Shown here piece after piece: positions 42,572 through 51,751 of a stretch of DNA of 64,000 nucleotides. The notes under the pieces were generated by a model that was not told the origin of the DNA, did no database searches, and worked only from the letters and a program-made list of their open reading frames with translations. Position 1 is the stretch's first letter. The number at the start of each line of letters is the position of its first letter. Location of the stretch: positions 278,904 through 342,903 of the forward strand of contig JAJDXE010000013.1 of the NCBI GenBank assembly GCA_022825265.1, given 5' to 3'. This DNA is from Dehalococcoidia bacterium (GTDB lineage: Bacteria; Chloroflexota; Dehalococcoidia; Bin125). The position numbers were made by a program, and so were the translations under genes.

Positions 42572-43864
42572 TTAGAAGGCGAGCGGCGCCGGGCTAGCCT
42601 GACCGGCCTCCATGCCCTGCGGCCACCAGTGGTCTTCCCAGCCCTCGTCGTCCCAGATGTGCTTGAGGTTGGGCAGCACCTGCTGGGCGGTCATCTCGAT
42701 GTTGGGAATGGCCAGTTCCTTCGGAATCGAACCGAACTGGTTGAGGATCATCAGGTGCCCGACGTGCAGCGTTCGGATGACTTCTTCGAGCTGCTCGGTG
42801 ACCTGACTCGGCGTGCCGGCAACGATGTTGCCTTCGCGGATCAGGTCTGACCAGGTGATCTCCGAGTTGGCCTTGGACTCGATCATCTTCTCGGCGGTCT
42901 TCTCCCCCTCGAACTTCTTGGACTCTTCGAAGACCGGCTTCAGACCTTGGCTGCGAGTGAAGCCCTGCTCGATCGTTCGTACCGTGCGGTAGCCGGGCGG
43001 GTCTGCGTAGCGCGGGTCGATGTGGAGCATCTTGTTGTAGAAGTACTCCGCGTGTGGTCCGAACTTGTCGGCCACTTCCTGCTCGGTCTCGCCGACGGCG
43101 ACGAGCTGGAGGAATCCGGCGTGATACGGATTGAGCGGCTTCTCGCGCTGCTGCATCGTGCGCCAGAAACCGTCGACGTTCTTTTGCCCGGCCTTGTAGC
43201 CGCCGTAAGAGAGGTAGCAGTAGACGTAGTTGTGGTCGGCGCACCACTCCCAGGTCTCCACCGAGCCGCCGCCGGGGATCCAGACGGGCGGATGCGGCTG
43301 CTGGATCGGTCGCGGCCAGATATTGATGTAACGCAACTGGTTGTAGCGGCCGTTGTAGGAGAAAACCTCGGGCCGGGTCCAGGCCTGCGTGATCACGTCC
43401 GCGGCCTCGTAGTACTTATCTCGCAGGTGCGACGGGTTGGCACCGTAGCAGAAGCAGTCGTCCATCGGCGTGCCGACGGGGAACCCAGCGACCAGGCGGC
43501 CGCCAGAGATGCAGTCGAGCATCGCGAACTCTTCGGCCACACGGGTCGGCGGGTTGTAGAGCGCGATCGAGTTGCCCAGCACGACGATCGCGACATCCTT
43601 GGTCCGCCGGCAGAGGTTGGCGGCCATCAGGTTGGGTGACGGCATCAGGCCGTAGGCGTTCTGGTGGTGCTCGTTGATGCAAATGCCGTCGTAACCGGCG
43701 GCTGCCGCGGCCTCGAGCTCGTCCAGGCCGTCGTTGTACATCTCGTGCGCCTTGGCCGGGTCGAAGAGTTTGGAGTCGACATCGACCCAGACAGAGTTGT
43801 TGGTCTCGGCAAAGTCGGGCGGTAGATCCCGATACGGCATCAGGTGGAAGAACTCAAATTTCAC
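42572..43864 (-). CDS. LLM-class flavin-dependent oxidoreductase
   Basis: A 430-residue luciferase-like monooxygenase, longer than the one at 37178 and from another subfamily. Features include GYDGICINEHHQNAYG, SGGRLVAGFPVGTP and PHPPVWIPGGGSVETWEW. It likely oxygenates or cleaves organic substrates with reduced flavin. It starts at GTG 43864 with GGAG 8 nt upstream. A good sigma70-like promoter lies at 43927-43956. The reduced flavin could come from the flavin reductase-like protein at 35618, which is an inference. Confidence 0.9.
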   Translation of the reverse strand: MKFEFFHLMPYRDLPPDFAETNNSVWVDVDSKLFDPAKAHEMYNDGLDELEAAAAAGYDGICINEHHQNAYGLMPSPNLMAANLCRRTKDVAIVVLGNSIALYNPPTRVAEEFAMLDCISGGRLVAGFPVGTPMDDCFCYGANPSHLRDKYYEAADVITQAWTRPEVFSYNGRYNQLRYINIWPRPIQQPHPPVWIPGGGSVETWEWCADHNYVYCYLSYGGYKAGQKNVDGFWRTMQQREKPLNPYHAGFLQLVAVGETEQEVADKFGPHAEYFYNKMLHIDPRYADPPGYRTVRTIEQGFTRSQGLKPVFEESKKFEGEKTAEKMIESKANSEITWSDLIREGNIVAGTPSQVTEQLEEVIRTLHVGHLMILNQFGSIPKELAIPNIEMTAQQVLPNLKHIWDDEGWEDHWWPQGMEAGQASPAPLAF

Positions 43865-43926
43865 GGTTCACTCCGTTCGGTTCCACGGTCAGGTCATCGC
43901 CCGTCCAGGCAAGCGATATCTAGAGC

Positions 43927-43956
43927 AAGGTATTGAACAAGGCATATCAGTGTCAA
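43927..43956 (-). promoter_or_regulatory. Promoter of luciferase-like gene
   Basis: On the minus strand TTGACA (43951-43956), an 18-nt spacer and TACCTT (43927-43932). The start codon is 62 nt downstream. Confidence 0.5.
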
Positions 43957-44029
43957 TCTGATCAAGCTTCGCCCAACGGTAATGCGTGGAGGGCGCGATT
44001 GTTGAGAGCGAGGTTCAGCGAGGACGCAG

Positions 44030-44054
44030 AAGGGCGGCCACGAGGGCCACCCTT
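44030..44054 (-). terminator. Hairpin terminator after SBP7
   Basis: A 10-bp stem (44030-44039 with 44045-44054, one mismatch that is a G-U pair in the minus-strand RNA) and a 5-nt loop, 24 bp past the SBP7 stop. Confidence 0.6.
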
Positions 44055-44077
44055 GCAAGTGCGCGAGTGGTCGCTCC

Positions 44078-46099
44078 TTACGCCGGGAAGTCCGGATGCG
44101 CGGTGTCGAGCCAGGTCTCGTCGTAGCGGTGCGACGCGTGGGCGAACTGGTAGACATCCTCGGAATTGTGGACGTACGGCCACTCGACCTGCGGCGAGAT
44201 CGCGTTCATCACCGATGGCTGGCCGGTCATGCCCTCGACTCCGTGATCAGGATGGACGCCTAGGAAAATCCTGAGCAGCTCGGACGCGGTCTCCTTGCGC
44301 TTGTCGACATCGAGCTCGCTGCGCATGCCCTTGATCATCTCTTCCGCAGGCGGGTAGTCGTACTGCGAGAAGTTTGAACTGCCGCCGGCGACGTGCGTGA
44401 TGTTCCACTCACCGGTCGGGTCGAGGTCCTGCGGCGGGTTGGTCCAGGCAGGCGTCTGACCGGGGTGCGTGCCCTCGAGCAGTCGCTGGAGGATGACGGT
44501 GTACGGCTGGATGTCCATCGACAGGGTCACGCCGAGCGCCTGCTCGTACATCGAGCGGACGGTTTCGGTGATACCTGGGTACGTTTGCTCCCAGACGTCC
44601 GGTGTGATCCAGTAGAAGGTGCGGCTGTCGCGGTCGACGCCGGCGGCATCCAAGAGTTCATTGGCCATCTGGATGTCGTCGTCGCGGTTGGGCCGGTAGC
44701 CGGGCCAGGTCGCCAGCTCCTCGGGCGGCACGGTCCAGGCCTGGTTGAACCAGGGCGCCTGTGCGATCGCGCTGATCTTGGCCGAGCCGAGGTACACGGC
44801 GTCGATCAGCAGGTAGCGGTCGGTGGCGACGTGGAAGGCATAGGCCAGGCGTCGGTCGGCCCAGGGGTTGCCCAGTCCGTCCTCGCCGGGCCAATCCGGA
44901 TTGAAGTTGTAGCGGATCTGGATCGTGAACCCGAACGGCACGTCGAATGAGTTGTGCTCGGGGAAGTCTTGAAGGATGCCTTCGACCTGCAGACTGGACA
45001 GCGGGAATCCGCCGATGTCGATGCCTTTGCCGCGATACGCCGCATCGACAGCGGTCGCGTCTAGCAGGTTCGTGAATTCCACCCGGTCGAGGTAGGGCAG
45101 CGGACCGCCGTCCGCGCCGTTCTTCCAGTAGTCCGGGTTGACATCGAGGTTGATCCCGAGGTCGGGGTCGTAGTCCAGTGGGATGTACGCCCCGGTGCCC
45201 GACGACAGCTCCACATTGGTTTGCTCGTCGCGCCAGCGATTGCCGAACTCGTTGATCGCCTCGGGTGAGGTGATCCAGGAGAACGGGCTCAGGTGCGCCC
45301 CGAGATAGGTGGAGTCCGGCTCCGCCGTGGTGAACTTGATCGTCGTCTCGTCGACGACTTCCATCGTGTCGGTCTGCTGATACTTGCTGGCCGTCAGGAA
45401 CGACGTGTCCTCAATGCCGTCTGCATCCACCGAGTCAATCTGGCGCTGCGCGTTGAAGGCGATGTCTTCAGCCGTGACGAGCCGGCCGCCCTCAGTCGGG
45501 TAGCGATCCCAGAAGCGGGCGCCCTGATCGACGGAGAAGATGTAGGTCGTGTTGTCGGGGATCTCCGGCAGCGAGGCGATGTCGCTCTCCATTAGCCCCT
45601 TTTCCTTGTTCCGCCAGCGGATGAGGTAGTTCATGTAGAACCCCATCCAGAACTGGGTGGGACCAAAGACGCCGCGGTGCGGGTCGAAGTAGTCGTGCGT
45701 CGCAGCAGGCGTCGAGAAGCGCAATGTGCCACCGCGGGTCAGCCCCGAGGTGTCGGCGACCGTTTGCTGCTCTTGCGCCTGGTCGGCTTGAGCCTGCTGG
45801 GCCTGCTCTTGCTGATCGGCCTGCGCGGCGGCCTGGTCGGCCTGCTGATCCTGCTCTTGCTGCATGGCCTGCTGCTGTTGCTGCTGCATGGCTTGCTGCT
45901 GAGCGGCTTGTTGTTGTGCCTGTTGTTGCTGCTGCTGCGCCGCGGTGACCGCCTGCTGGCCGTCGTCGTCATCGTCGCCGCAGCCGACCAGCGCCAATCC
46001 CGCTGCGCCGACACCAGCGCGAGATGAGGCTCGCAAGAGAGACCGCCGACTCATACGCTTGCGGCGCATCCGCTGCCAATAGTTCTGTCGCTCGGTCAT
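44078..46099 (-). CDS. ABC transporter substrate-binding lipoprotein, family 5 (SBP7)
   Basis: A 673-residue paralog of the 0-16 kb array, here isolated and on the other strand. The start at 46099 (MTERQNYWQRM) follows GAGGGAAG; one extra Gln interrupts the signature found in the others. It has a Tat-like SRR/SLL motif, lipobox, five Asp and a Gln/Ala/Asp-rich tether to about residue 120. The SBP domain is of the HDYFDPHRGVFG / GFYMNYLIRW type. It has its own promoter and terminator and no permease beside it, so it must share a permease encoded elsewhere, perhaps one of those at 10.7-18.6 kb. Confidence 0.92.
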   Translation of the reverse strand: MTERQNYWQRMRRKRMSRRSLLRASSRAGVGAAGLALVGCGDDDDDGQQAVTAAQQQQQQAQQQAAQQQAMQQQQQQAMQQEQDQQADQAAAQADQQEQAQQAQADQAQEQQTVADTSGLTRGGTLRFSTPAATHDYFDPHRGVFGPTQFWMGFYMNYLIRWRNKEKGLMESDIASLPEIPDNTTYIFSVDQGARFWDRYPTEGGRLVTAEDIAFNAQRQIDSVDADGIEDTSFLTASKYQQTDTMEVVDETTIKFTTAEPDSTYLGAHLSPFSWITSPEAINEFGNRWRDEQTNVELSSGTGAYIPLDYDPDLGINLDVNPDYWKNGADGGPLPYLDRVEFTNLLDATAVDAAYRGKGIDIGGFPLSSLQVEGILQDFPEHNSFDVPFGFTIQIRYNFNPDWPGEDGLGNPWADRRLAYAFHVATDRYLLIDAVYLGSAKISAIAQAPWFNQAWTVPPEELATWPGYRPNRDDDIQMANELLDAAGVDRDSRTFYWITPDVWEQTYPGITETVRSMYEQALGVTLSMDIQPYTVILQRLLEGTHPGQTPAWTNPPQDLDPTGEWNITHVAGGSSNFSQYDYPPAEEMIKGMRSELDVDKRKETASELLRIFLGVHPDHGVEGMTGQPSVMNAISPQVEWPYVHNSEDVYQFAHASHRYDETWLDTAHPDFPA

Positions 46100-46128
46100 G
46101 TCTTCCCTCACATTCCGTAGGTGAGAGA

Positions 46129-46134
46129 ATTGTA
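46129..46134 (-). promoter_or_regulatory. Putative -10 box of SBP7
   Basis: On the minus strand TACAAT, followed by TCTCTCACC, 29 nt before the ATG. This matches the discriminator style of the other SBP promoters. Confidence 0.45.
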
Positions 46135-46171
46135 GGGATTTCAAGTAGTCCTGATCAGATAGTTGGTGCAG

Positions 46172-46675
46172 CTACAGAGATCGGATGCTGAGGGTCGGCG
46201 CTGCTTGATTGAGTTCGCCGAACAGTTCACGCAGTGTCCTCGCTCGAAATCGGAAGATGTGCCGCAGTTGCGGAACCACCGCGAGATTGGCGATCGGCGC
46301 CGAAATCGGATCCAGCGGCAACGACCAATGGACCTGGTCAGTGGCACGGACGCCGCCGTCGACCTCTTGGAAGTGGTGCTCGTGATGCCAGAGCGCATAG
46401 GGTCCGGCGATCTGGTCATCGGAGAAGTAGAAGGGGGCATTGACCTGCGAGATCTCGGTCGCCCACGAGACGCGCAGCGGCACGATCGGCAGCGGAGTGA
46501 GGCGATAGGTGATGATCAGACCCGGATGAATCGCCGAAGGCGGCTCGCCCGTGATCTCAAACCGCATCTCGGGAGGCGTGATCACGGCAAGGTTGTGCGG
46601 GTCGGAGAAAAACTCCCACGCCGTCTGAAGGTCAGTAGTCAGCGTCTGCGATGCGTCGAGCTTGAAGATTGGCAT
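46172..46675 (-). CDS. SRPBCC-family (START-like) ligand-binding protein
   Basis: 167 residues with the SRPBCC signature of cyclase/dehydrase-like proteins: an N-terminal helix LQTAWEFFSDPHNLAVITPP, then HPGLIITYRL, and a C-terminal helix RTLRELFGEL. Such proteins bind hydrophobic small molecules. It lies 15 bp downstream of menA in the same direction, so it may assist quinone or isoprenoid handling; this is an inference. GGAGG precedes the ATG. Confidence 0.8.
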   Translation of the reverse strand: MPIFKLDASQTLTTDLQTAWEFFSDPHNLAVITPPEMRFEITGEPPSAIHPGLIITYRLTPLPIVPLRVSWATEISQVNAPFYFSDDQIAGPYALWHHEHHFQEVDGGVRATDQVHWSLPLDPISAPIANLAVVPQLRHIFRFRARTLRELFGELNQAAPTLSIRSL

Positions 46676-46690
46676 CTGGGTGGCCTCCGA

Positions 46691-47602
46691 CTACAACGTA
46701 CCCAGGACGCCACCCAGACCGATCATCGCCCCGACCAGCAGGTGCAGCTGCGCCGTGCGCTTCAGCATGGGATTTAACGCTGCGCCTGAGCGACCGTTGG
46801 CGATCTCACGAGCCAGCCACATGCCCGGCGGCAACCCAATCCAGGCGAGGTAACAGAAGTAAGGCAGCAGCTCGACCGAAGCGAAGATCGCGATGCTGAC
46901 GAAGGCGCCGATCGTCAGGGCCACGTACTCGATCCGGGTGTTGCGTTCGCCGATCAGCACGGCCAGGGTTCGTTTGTCGCTCGCCCGATCGGTGTCGAGG
47001 TCGCGCAGATTGTTGACGACCAGGATTGCGGTGACGAGGCAACCGACGGGGACCGAGGCGGCGGCCAGATCCCAGGTCAACTCCTCGATCTGGACATATC
47101 CCGCGCCCATCACCGCGACGAAGCCGAAGAACAAAAAACAGATGATGTCGCCCAGGCCTCGATAACCGTACGGTAGTGGCCCGCCGGTGTATGTGACCGC
47201 AGCGATCAGCGAAGCGCCCCCGATGATCAGGATCGGCCAACCGACAATCAGAATCAGGACAATCCCAACGATCAGCGCCGCGGCCGTCGCCAGGCTGATC
47301 CCCACCGTCATCTCACGCTGCGACAGCCAGCCTTGAGCCACCGCCCGCGGCGGACCTAGCCGGTCAGGAGTGTCGGCGCCGCGACGGAAGTCGGAAAGAT
47401 CATTGGCGAAGTTGACCACGATCTGAATGAAGATCGCCCCGATCAGCGCGAGAAAAAATCGGCCAACCTCGAAGTCGCCGTCGACTGCGGCAATCCCAGT
47501 GCCGGCAAGCACCGGCGCGACGGCCGCCGGCAGGGTTGGCGGACGGATCGCGAGCAGCCAGGCTCGCCGCTTGCTCGGAGCTGGTGGCGCTGCAGCCGCC
47601 AT
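46691..47602 (-). CDS. menA: 1,4-dihydroxy-2-naphthoate polyprenyltransferase
   Basis: A 303-residue integral membrane enzyme of the UbiA superfamily. It attaches a polyprenyl chain to dihydroxynaphthoate in menaquinone synthesis. The first Asp-rich motif is N64-FAND68-LSD71, followed by RRGADTPDR; the second is NNLRDLDTDRASDKRT. About eight hydrophobic helices are visible. The start at 47602 shares one base with the menB stop (TGATG), which shows translational coupling. The longer upstream frame lies inside menB and is not used. Confidence 0.92.
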   Translation of the reverse strand: MAAAAPPAPSKRRAWLLAIRPPTLPAAVAPVLAGTGIAAVDGDFEVGRFFLALIGAIFIQIVVNFANDLSDFRRGADTPDRLGPPRAVAQGWLSQREMTVGISLATAAALIVGIVLILIVGWPILIIGGASLIAAVTYTGGPLPYGYRGLGDIICFLFFGFVAVMGAGYVQIEELTWDLAAASVPVGCLVTAILVVNNLRDLDTDRASDKRTLAVLIGERNTRIEYVALTIGAFVSIAIFASVELLPYFCYLAWIGLPPGMWLAREIANGRSGAALNPMLKRTAQLHLLVGAMIGLGGVLGTL

Positions 47603-48453
47603 CAGGGGAAGCGCGGGTACTTCGAGAAGTCCGGCTTGCGCTTCTCGAGGAAGGCGGTCTTGCCTTCCTTGGCTTCCTCGGAGAGGTAGTAGAGCAGCGT
47701 CGAGTCGCCGGCGAACATCTGCATCCCCGAGAGGCCGTCGGTGTCGGCGACGAGCGCCCGCTTGATGAAGCGCAGGGCCGTCGGCGACATGCAAAGGATC
47801 TCGCGGCAGCGGTTGACCACCTCAAGCTCAAGATCGTCGACGGGGAAGACCTCGCAGGCGAGGCCCATGTCGACGGCCTCCTGACCGCTGTACTGGCGGC
47901 ACTGCATCCAGATCTCGGCAGCTTTCTTGTGCCCAACCAACCGCGCCAGCAGCATCGTGCCGTAACCCGCGTCGAACGAACCCACCTTCGGACCAGTTTG
48001 ACCAAACCAGGCGTTGTCGGCCGCGTAGGTCAGGTCGCAGACGGTCGCGAGCACGTTGCCGCCGCCGATCGCATAGCCCGCAACCATCGCGATCACCGGC
48101 TTGGGAATCGAGCGCATGTAGCGGTGCAGGTCGAGCACGTTGAGTCGGGGCACGCCGTCGTCGCCGACATAACCACCGTCGCCGCGAATCCGCTGATCGC
48201 CGCCCGAGCAGAAGGCTTCCTTGCCCTCGCCGGTGAGAATGATCACGCCCACGGACATGTCCTCGTGGGCTCGCTTGAAGGCGTCCAGCAGCTCGAAGAG
48301 CGTCTTGGGACGGAATGCATTGCGCACTTCAGGTCGAGCGATCGTGATCTTGGCGATTCCCTCGGCGACGTCGTAGTAAATGTCGCCGTAGTCGCCCGAT
48401 CGTTCCCAGTCGGGTAGGCCCGTGCGTTCAACAGTGACGGTCGGTCTGGACAT
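47602..48453 (-). CDS. menB: 1,4-dihydroxy-2-naphthoyl-CoA synthase
   Basis: A 283-residue crotonase-family enzyme that closes the second ring in menaquinone synthesis. Matches include [18 protein letters not shown], which is characteristic of MenB, then [13 protein letters not shown] and the C-terminal [22 protein letters not shown] lies 9 nt before the ATG. It begins 26 bp inside the 3' end of the tetR gene and is coupled to menA. menC, menD, menE and menF are not in the window. Confidence 0.95.
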   Translation of the reverse strand: MSRPTVTVERTGLPDWERSGDYGDIYYDVAEGIAKITIARPEVRNAFRPKTLFELLDAFKRAHEDMSVGVIILTGEGKEAFCSGGDQRIRGDGGYVGDDGVPRLNVLDLHRYMRSIPKPVIAMVAGYAIGGGNVLATVCDLTYAADNAWFGQTGPKVGSFDAGYGTMLLARLVGHKKAAEIWMQCRQYSGQEAVDMGLACEVFPVDDLELEVVNRCREILCMSPTALRFIKRALVADTDGLSGMQMFAGDSTLLYYLSEEAKEGKTAFLEKRKPDFSKYPRFP

Positions 48454-49105
48454 ATCTCACTACTCCTTTGTTGAGTGTGTGCGGTTCCAGGGGGACGCCG
48501 GCGCTGCGCAGCAGCAGCCGGCGGAGTTCCGGATAGATCCGGTCGAGCGGCGCGGAGACTCTGCCGGCAGCCCAGGCCGAGAGCATCGAGCGAACCATGC
48601 CGACCCACGCTCTCGCAGTGAGATCTGGATCGAGCGGCCCGTCCAGATGCTCCAGCCGTCCCATGGCAAGGGCCTCGCGGAGCTCAGAGGCAATCAGCGC
48701 GATGTACTCGTCCTCGATCTCGGCGACCCGCTCGCGCGCAGCCACCGAACTGCCCAGCCGTTCGGCTGCGAGGACCCGGGCCAACGACCGGTGCGCCGAC
48801 AACGTGTCAACCAGGGTCGCGAGCGCGGCGTCCGCTCGAACCACGGGGTCGTTGCCAGCAGCAGTCATCGCGCGGCTCACTCGACGGCGCAGGATGTCTC
48901 CGGCTCGGCCGATAACCGCGGCGATTAGCGCCTCCTTGTTCGGGAAGTGGAAGTAGAGACCGCCCTTCGACGTGTCCGCCGCGGCAGCAATCTCGTCCAT
49001 CTGCGCATCGGAATAGCCACGCTGGGCAAAAACCTGAGCGGCGGCGTCGAGCAGCTGCTCGCGCCGTTCGACCGCTCGCGCCTGACGAGGTTGGCTGCTG
49101 ACCAT
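48428..49105 (-). CDS. TetR-family transcriptional regulator
   Basis: 225 residues. The N-terminal helix-turn-helix is clear ([20 protein letters not shown], then [22 protein letters not shown]). The C-terminal ligand-binding domain is variable. The start at 49105 (MVSSQPRQ) leaves 57 bp to the divergent menG. An inverted repeat CCGAC-N6-GTCGG (49129-49144) in that gap is a candidate operator. As first gene of tetR-menB-menA, it probably regulates both menaquinone units. The ligand is unknown. Confidence 0.9.
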   Translation of the reverse strand: MVSSQPRQARAVERREQLLDAAAQVFAQRGYSDAQMDEIAAAADTSKGGLYFHFPNKEALIAAVIGRAGDILRRRVSRAMTAAGNDPVVRADAALATLVDTLSAHRSLARVLAAERLGSSVAARERVAEIEDEYIALIASELREALAMGRLEHLDGPLDPDLTARAWVGMVRSMLSAWAAGRVSAPLDRIYPELRRLLLRSAGVPLEPHTLNKGVVRYVQTDRHC

Positions 49106-49128
49106 GGCGTCCCCGAGACAACACAAAT

Positions 49129-49156
49129 CCGACCCTTCAGTCGGTTTCAGTAATGT
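49129..49156 (+). promoter_or_regulatory. menG leaderless promoter with TetR-operator-like dyad
   Basis: CCGAC-N6-GTCGG at 49129-49144, extended on the outside by AAAT/TTT. It sits where the -35 of menG should be, just upstream of the -10 TAATGT (49151-49156). The ATG follows after exactly 6 nt. Confidence 0.5.
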
Positions 49157-49162
49157 ACCAGC

Positions 49163-49864
49163 ATGGGTCATCAGGATGCCGCGAGAGAGCGAACACGCAC
49201 CATCGAGGAGATGTTCAGTCGTCTCGTCCCTCACTACGACCGCATGAATCGGCTGATGACCGGTGGTCGAGACGGTCGCTGGCGAACCCTCGCGGTGCAG
49301 GTCTCGCAGCCAGATGGCTCCGTAGTGCTCGACCTCGGAGCGGGCACCGGCGACCTCAGCGCGGAGTTCCGTCGCCAGGGCGCTGGGCACGTACTCGGAT
49401 TCGACGTCTCGGCCTCGATGCTCGCACGGGCCGAGCAGAAGTTCGGTCGAGATGGCATCGACTGGTTGCAGGGCGACGCGCAGCATCTTCCCTTCGCCGA
49501 CGAGTCATTCGACGTAGTGGCATCCGCCTTCGTCATGCGCAACCTGCCCGACCTCGAGGGTTCGTTCGAGGAAATGGCCCGCGTCCTCAAACCAGGCGGG
49601 CGATTGGTCGGCCTCGACATCACGCACCCGCCCAACACGCCCTGGGGTCGAGTCCTGCGATTCGGATTCGAGCAGGGCGTCACAAGGGTGGCGGGCCTAC
49701 TTTCGGGCGACCGCTCCGCCTACCGATACCTGCCCAACTCACTCAGCGGCTACCCAACAGCGGACGAGCTATCGGCCATGCTGGAGTCCGTCGGACTGAT
49801 CGATGTGTCCTATCGGAGGCTCTCAATGGGAGCGGTCGCCCTGCATGTAGGGCGGAAGAGTTAA
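49163..49864 (+). CDS. menG: Demethylmenaquinone methyltransferase (UbiE/MenG)
   Basis: A 233-residue class I SAM methyltransferase that adds the last methyl group in menaquinone synthesis. The UbiE plan is visible: [21 protein letters not shown] site [35 protein letters not shown], and a C-terminal [12 protein letters not shown]. There is no Shine-Dalgarno; TAATGT is 6 nt before the ATG. It is divergent from tetR-menB-menA and its stop overlaps the convergent gene by 4 bp. Confidence 0.92.
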   Translation: MGHQDAARERTRTIEEMFSRLVPHYDRMNRLMTGGRDGRWRTLAVQVSQPDGSVVLDLGAGTGDLSAEFRRQGAGHVLGFDVSASMLARAEQKFGRDGIDWLQGDAQHLPFADESFDVVASAFVMRNLPDLEGSFEEMARVLKPGGRLVGLDITHPPNTPWGRVLRFGFEQGVTRVAGLLSGDRSAYRYLPNSLSGYPTADELSAMLESVGLIDVSYRRLSMGAVALHVGRKS

Positions 49865-50481
49865 CGCTGCGCATCCAGCGCAACCATCGCCCGGCCGCTG
49901 CCCTTGACCAATCGACCGCCCCAGGTCGTCGGCGGAGCCTGTTCGGAGGCCAGCCACTCGGCCCGTGTGACTCGAAAGCCTGCCGTTTCCAACGGAGCCT
50001 TGAGCGACTTTCGCACGCTCGCAGGATCCGGCTGCTCGAACCCGTCCGGGACCGCTTCCGCGTTGAGCACGATGCTGAACCTGGCCCTGGGCGCGGAGAG
50101 AGCATCGAGTATGTCTGCGATCTGCTCGTCGCCACTGAGGATCAATCTCAATAGCGCTGCCCAGGGGAAGTAGATCGTGATCCAGTCGGCGATCGAGTGG
50201 AGTTCGGGCGGGAGCGTTTCCGCGCTGGCGGCGACGTAGAGCGCATTGGGCGCGCCGCCGCGCGCCGGCTTGCGCTCGGCCATCTTCGCTGCCTCTTGCA
50301 GGGCCTTGCGGTCGGAGTCGATGCCGATGGCGAGAACGTTGTCGTGCTCCCGAGCGAACCGACGCGGCCAGGCTCCGTCTCCCGTGCCCAGATCGACCAG
50401 CGTCGACGCATACCGGCTGCGCAATTCATCGAATTCGGCCTGGTCCATCGTGCGAGCGCCGCGGCGGGTGATGATTTCCAT
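49861..50481 (-). CDS. Class I methyltransferase similar to KamB/NpmA 16S rRNA (A1408) methyltransferases
   Basis: 206 residues. The SAM motif TLVDLGTGDGAWPRRFAREH, then ERKPARGGAPNALYVAASAE, TLPPEL and YFPWAALLR follow the order and wording of the KamB/NpmA family, which methylates N1 of A1408 in 16S rRNA and gives aminoglycoside resistance in producers and pathogens. It could instead act on another RNA. GAGGAAGAG precedes the ATG. It is divergent from an alcohol dehydrogenase and convergent with menG; no antibiotic biosynthesis genes are nearby. Confidence 0.72.
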   Translation of the reverse strand: MEIITRRGARTMDQAEFDELRSRYASTLVDLGTGDGAWPRRFAREHDNVLAIGIDSDRKALQEAAKMAERKPARGGAPNALYVAASAETLPPELHSIADWITIYFPWAALLRLILSGDEQIADILDALSAPRARFSIVLNAEAVPDGFEQPDPASVRKSLKAPLETAGFRVTRAEWLASEQAPPTTWGGRLVKGSGRAMVALDAQR

Positions 50482-50574
50482 GTCTCTTCCTCGAAGGGCA
50501 GACTAGAATCCCCTCAGCACTGCGTGCATCACAGATGCACCAACCGATCTGCCATCGCAAGTAAGGAATTCCCA

Positions 50575-51690
50575 ATGCCGACTCCCGCGCGCGTGATTTT
50601 TCTGCCCGAGGCCGACGAGCCGCTGGCCATTGAACGCGTCGACCTGCCTGACCCAACCGACTTCCAGGTGGTCGTTCGACAGTTCGCCTCCGGCATCTGC
50701 CACTCGCAGCTCCACCAGATGCACAATCCTCGCACCGGCGACCAGATCCTCGGTCACGAGGCGACCGGTGAAGTGATCAAGGTTGGCGCGCAGGTGACCA
50801 ACGTCCAGGTCGGCGACATCGTCTTCGTCACTTGGGTCCCGCGCAACGCCGAGACGGCGACTCGCGAAGTCGACGCCATCGTGGTCGAGCGACCGAACGG
50901 CCGCACCGCGACGACCCGCAACGTCTTCACCTGGGCGGACACGACCATTGCCGACGAAAAGTACATCGTGAAGGTTCCCCAGGACACGCGTCGCGACGTG
51001 ACCTCGATCATCGGCTGCGCCGTACTGACCGGCTCCGGCGCCGTCTACAACACCGCCGCCGTCCGCGAAGGCGACAGCGTCGCCATCTTCGGCGTCGGCG
51101 GCGTCGGACTCTCCGCCGTAGTCGCCGCCTCCGTGGTCAAGGCCGACCCGATCATTGCGGTTGACCTCGACGAGGAAAAGCTCGAGTTCGCCAAGCGCTT
51201 CGGCGCGACCCACGGCGTCAATGCCGGCAAGGGCGACGCCATCGAGCAGATCAAGGAACTGACCGCCGGACCGGCCGGTGTCACGACCAGCTTCGGCGAG
51301 CCGATCTCCGGCGTCGACTTCGCCTTCGATTGCATCGGCCGCAAGGTGACGATGGAGCAGATCCTGCGCGCCGTCCGACCGGGCATCCTCGGAGCGGAAA
51401 GCGGCGGTACCGCCGTCCTCGTCGGCGTCCCCCACGAGGCTGGAGCCGAGTTCTCGCAGCAGGAGATGATGAGTCTCTTAATCAATGAGAAGAAGTACAT
51501 CGGCTCGATCGGCGGCAGCTGCCGACCCGACCGCGACTTCCCGATGTTCCTCGCCTGGGCCGAGGACGGCGCGCTCGACCTCGACGCGATGGTCACCGAG
51601 CGCTTCAAGATCGGTCAGATCAACGAGGCCACCGCCGCGCTCGAGCACGGCGAAATCTTCGGCCGGGCGATCATGGAATTCGACGACTAA
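50575..51690 (+). CDS. Zinc-dependent alcohol dehydrogenase, lacking structural zinc site
   Basis: A 371-residue MDR enzyme similar to class III alcohol dehydrogenases in the core: ASGICHSQLHQMHN, LGHEATGEVIKVG, then FGVGGVGLSAVVAASVVKAD. The region that normally holds the four structural-zinc cysteines (after VPRNAETATREVD) has none. The start at 50575 (MPTPARVIF) follows AAGGAA; longer frames run into the neighbouring gene. A strong bidirectional terminator follows. The substrate is not clear. Confidence 0.87.
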   Translation: MPTPARVIFLPEADEPLAIERVDLPDPTDFQVVVRQFASGICHSQLHQMHNPRTGDQILGHEATGEVIKVGAQVTNVQVGDIVFVTWVPRNAETATREVDAIVVERPNGRTATTRNVFTWADTTIADEKYIVKVPQDTRRDVTSIIGCAVLTGSGAVYNTAAVREGDSVAIFGVGGVGLSAVVAASVVKADPIIAVDLDEEKLEFAKRFGATHGVNAGKGDAIEQIKELTAGPAGVTTSFGEPISGVDFAFDCIGRKVTMEQILRAVRPGILGAESGGTAVLVGVPHEAGAEFSQQEMMSLLINEKKYIGSIGGSCRPDRDFPMFLAWAEDGALDLDAMVTERFKIGQINEATAALEHGEIFGRAIMEFDD

Positions 51691-51711
51691 AGCGAGTTCA
51701 CAGACACAGAT

Positions 51712-51744
51712 GCGTCCTACCCGTGCTCGTCGCGGGTAGGACGC
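51712..51744. terminator. Bidirectional terminator
   Basis: A perfect 12-bp inverted repeat, GCGTCCTACCCG with CGGGTAGGACGC, loop 9 nt, between the convergent dehydrogenase and phosphodiesterase genes. Confidence 0.75.
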
Positions 51745-51751
51745 TGTCGGG

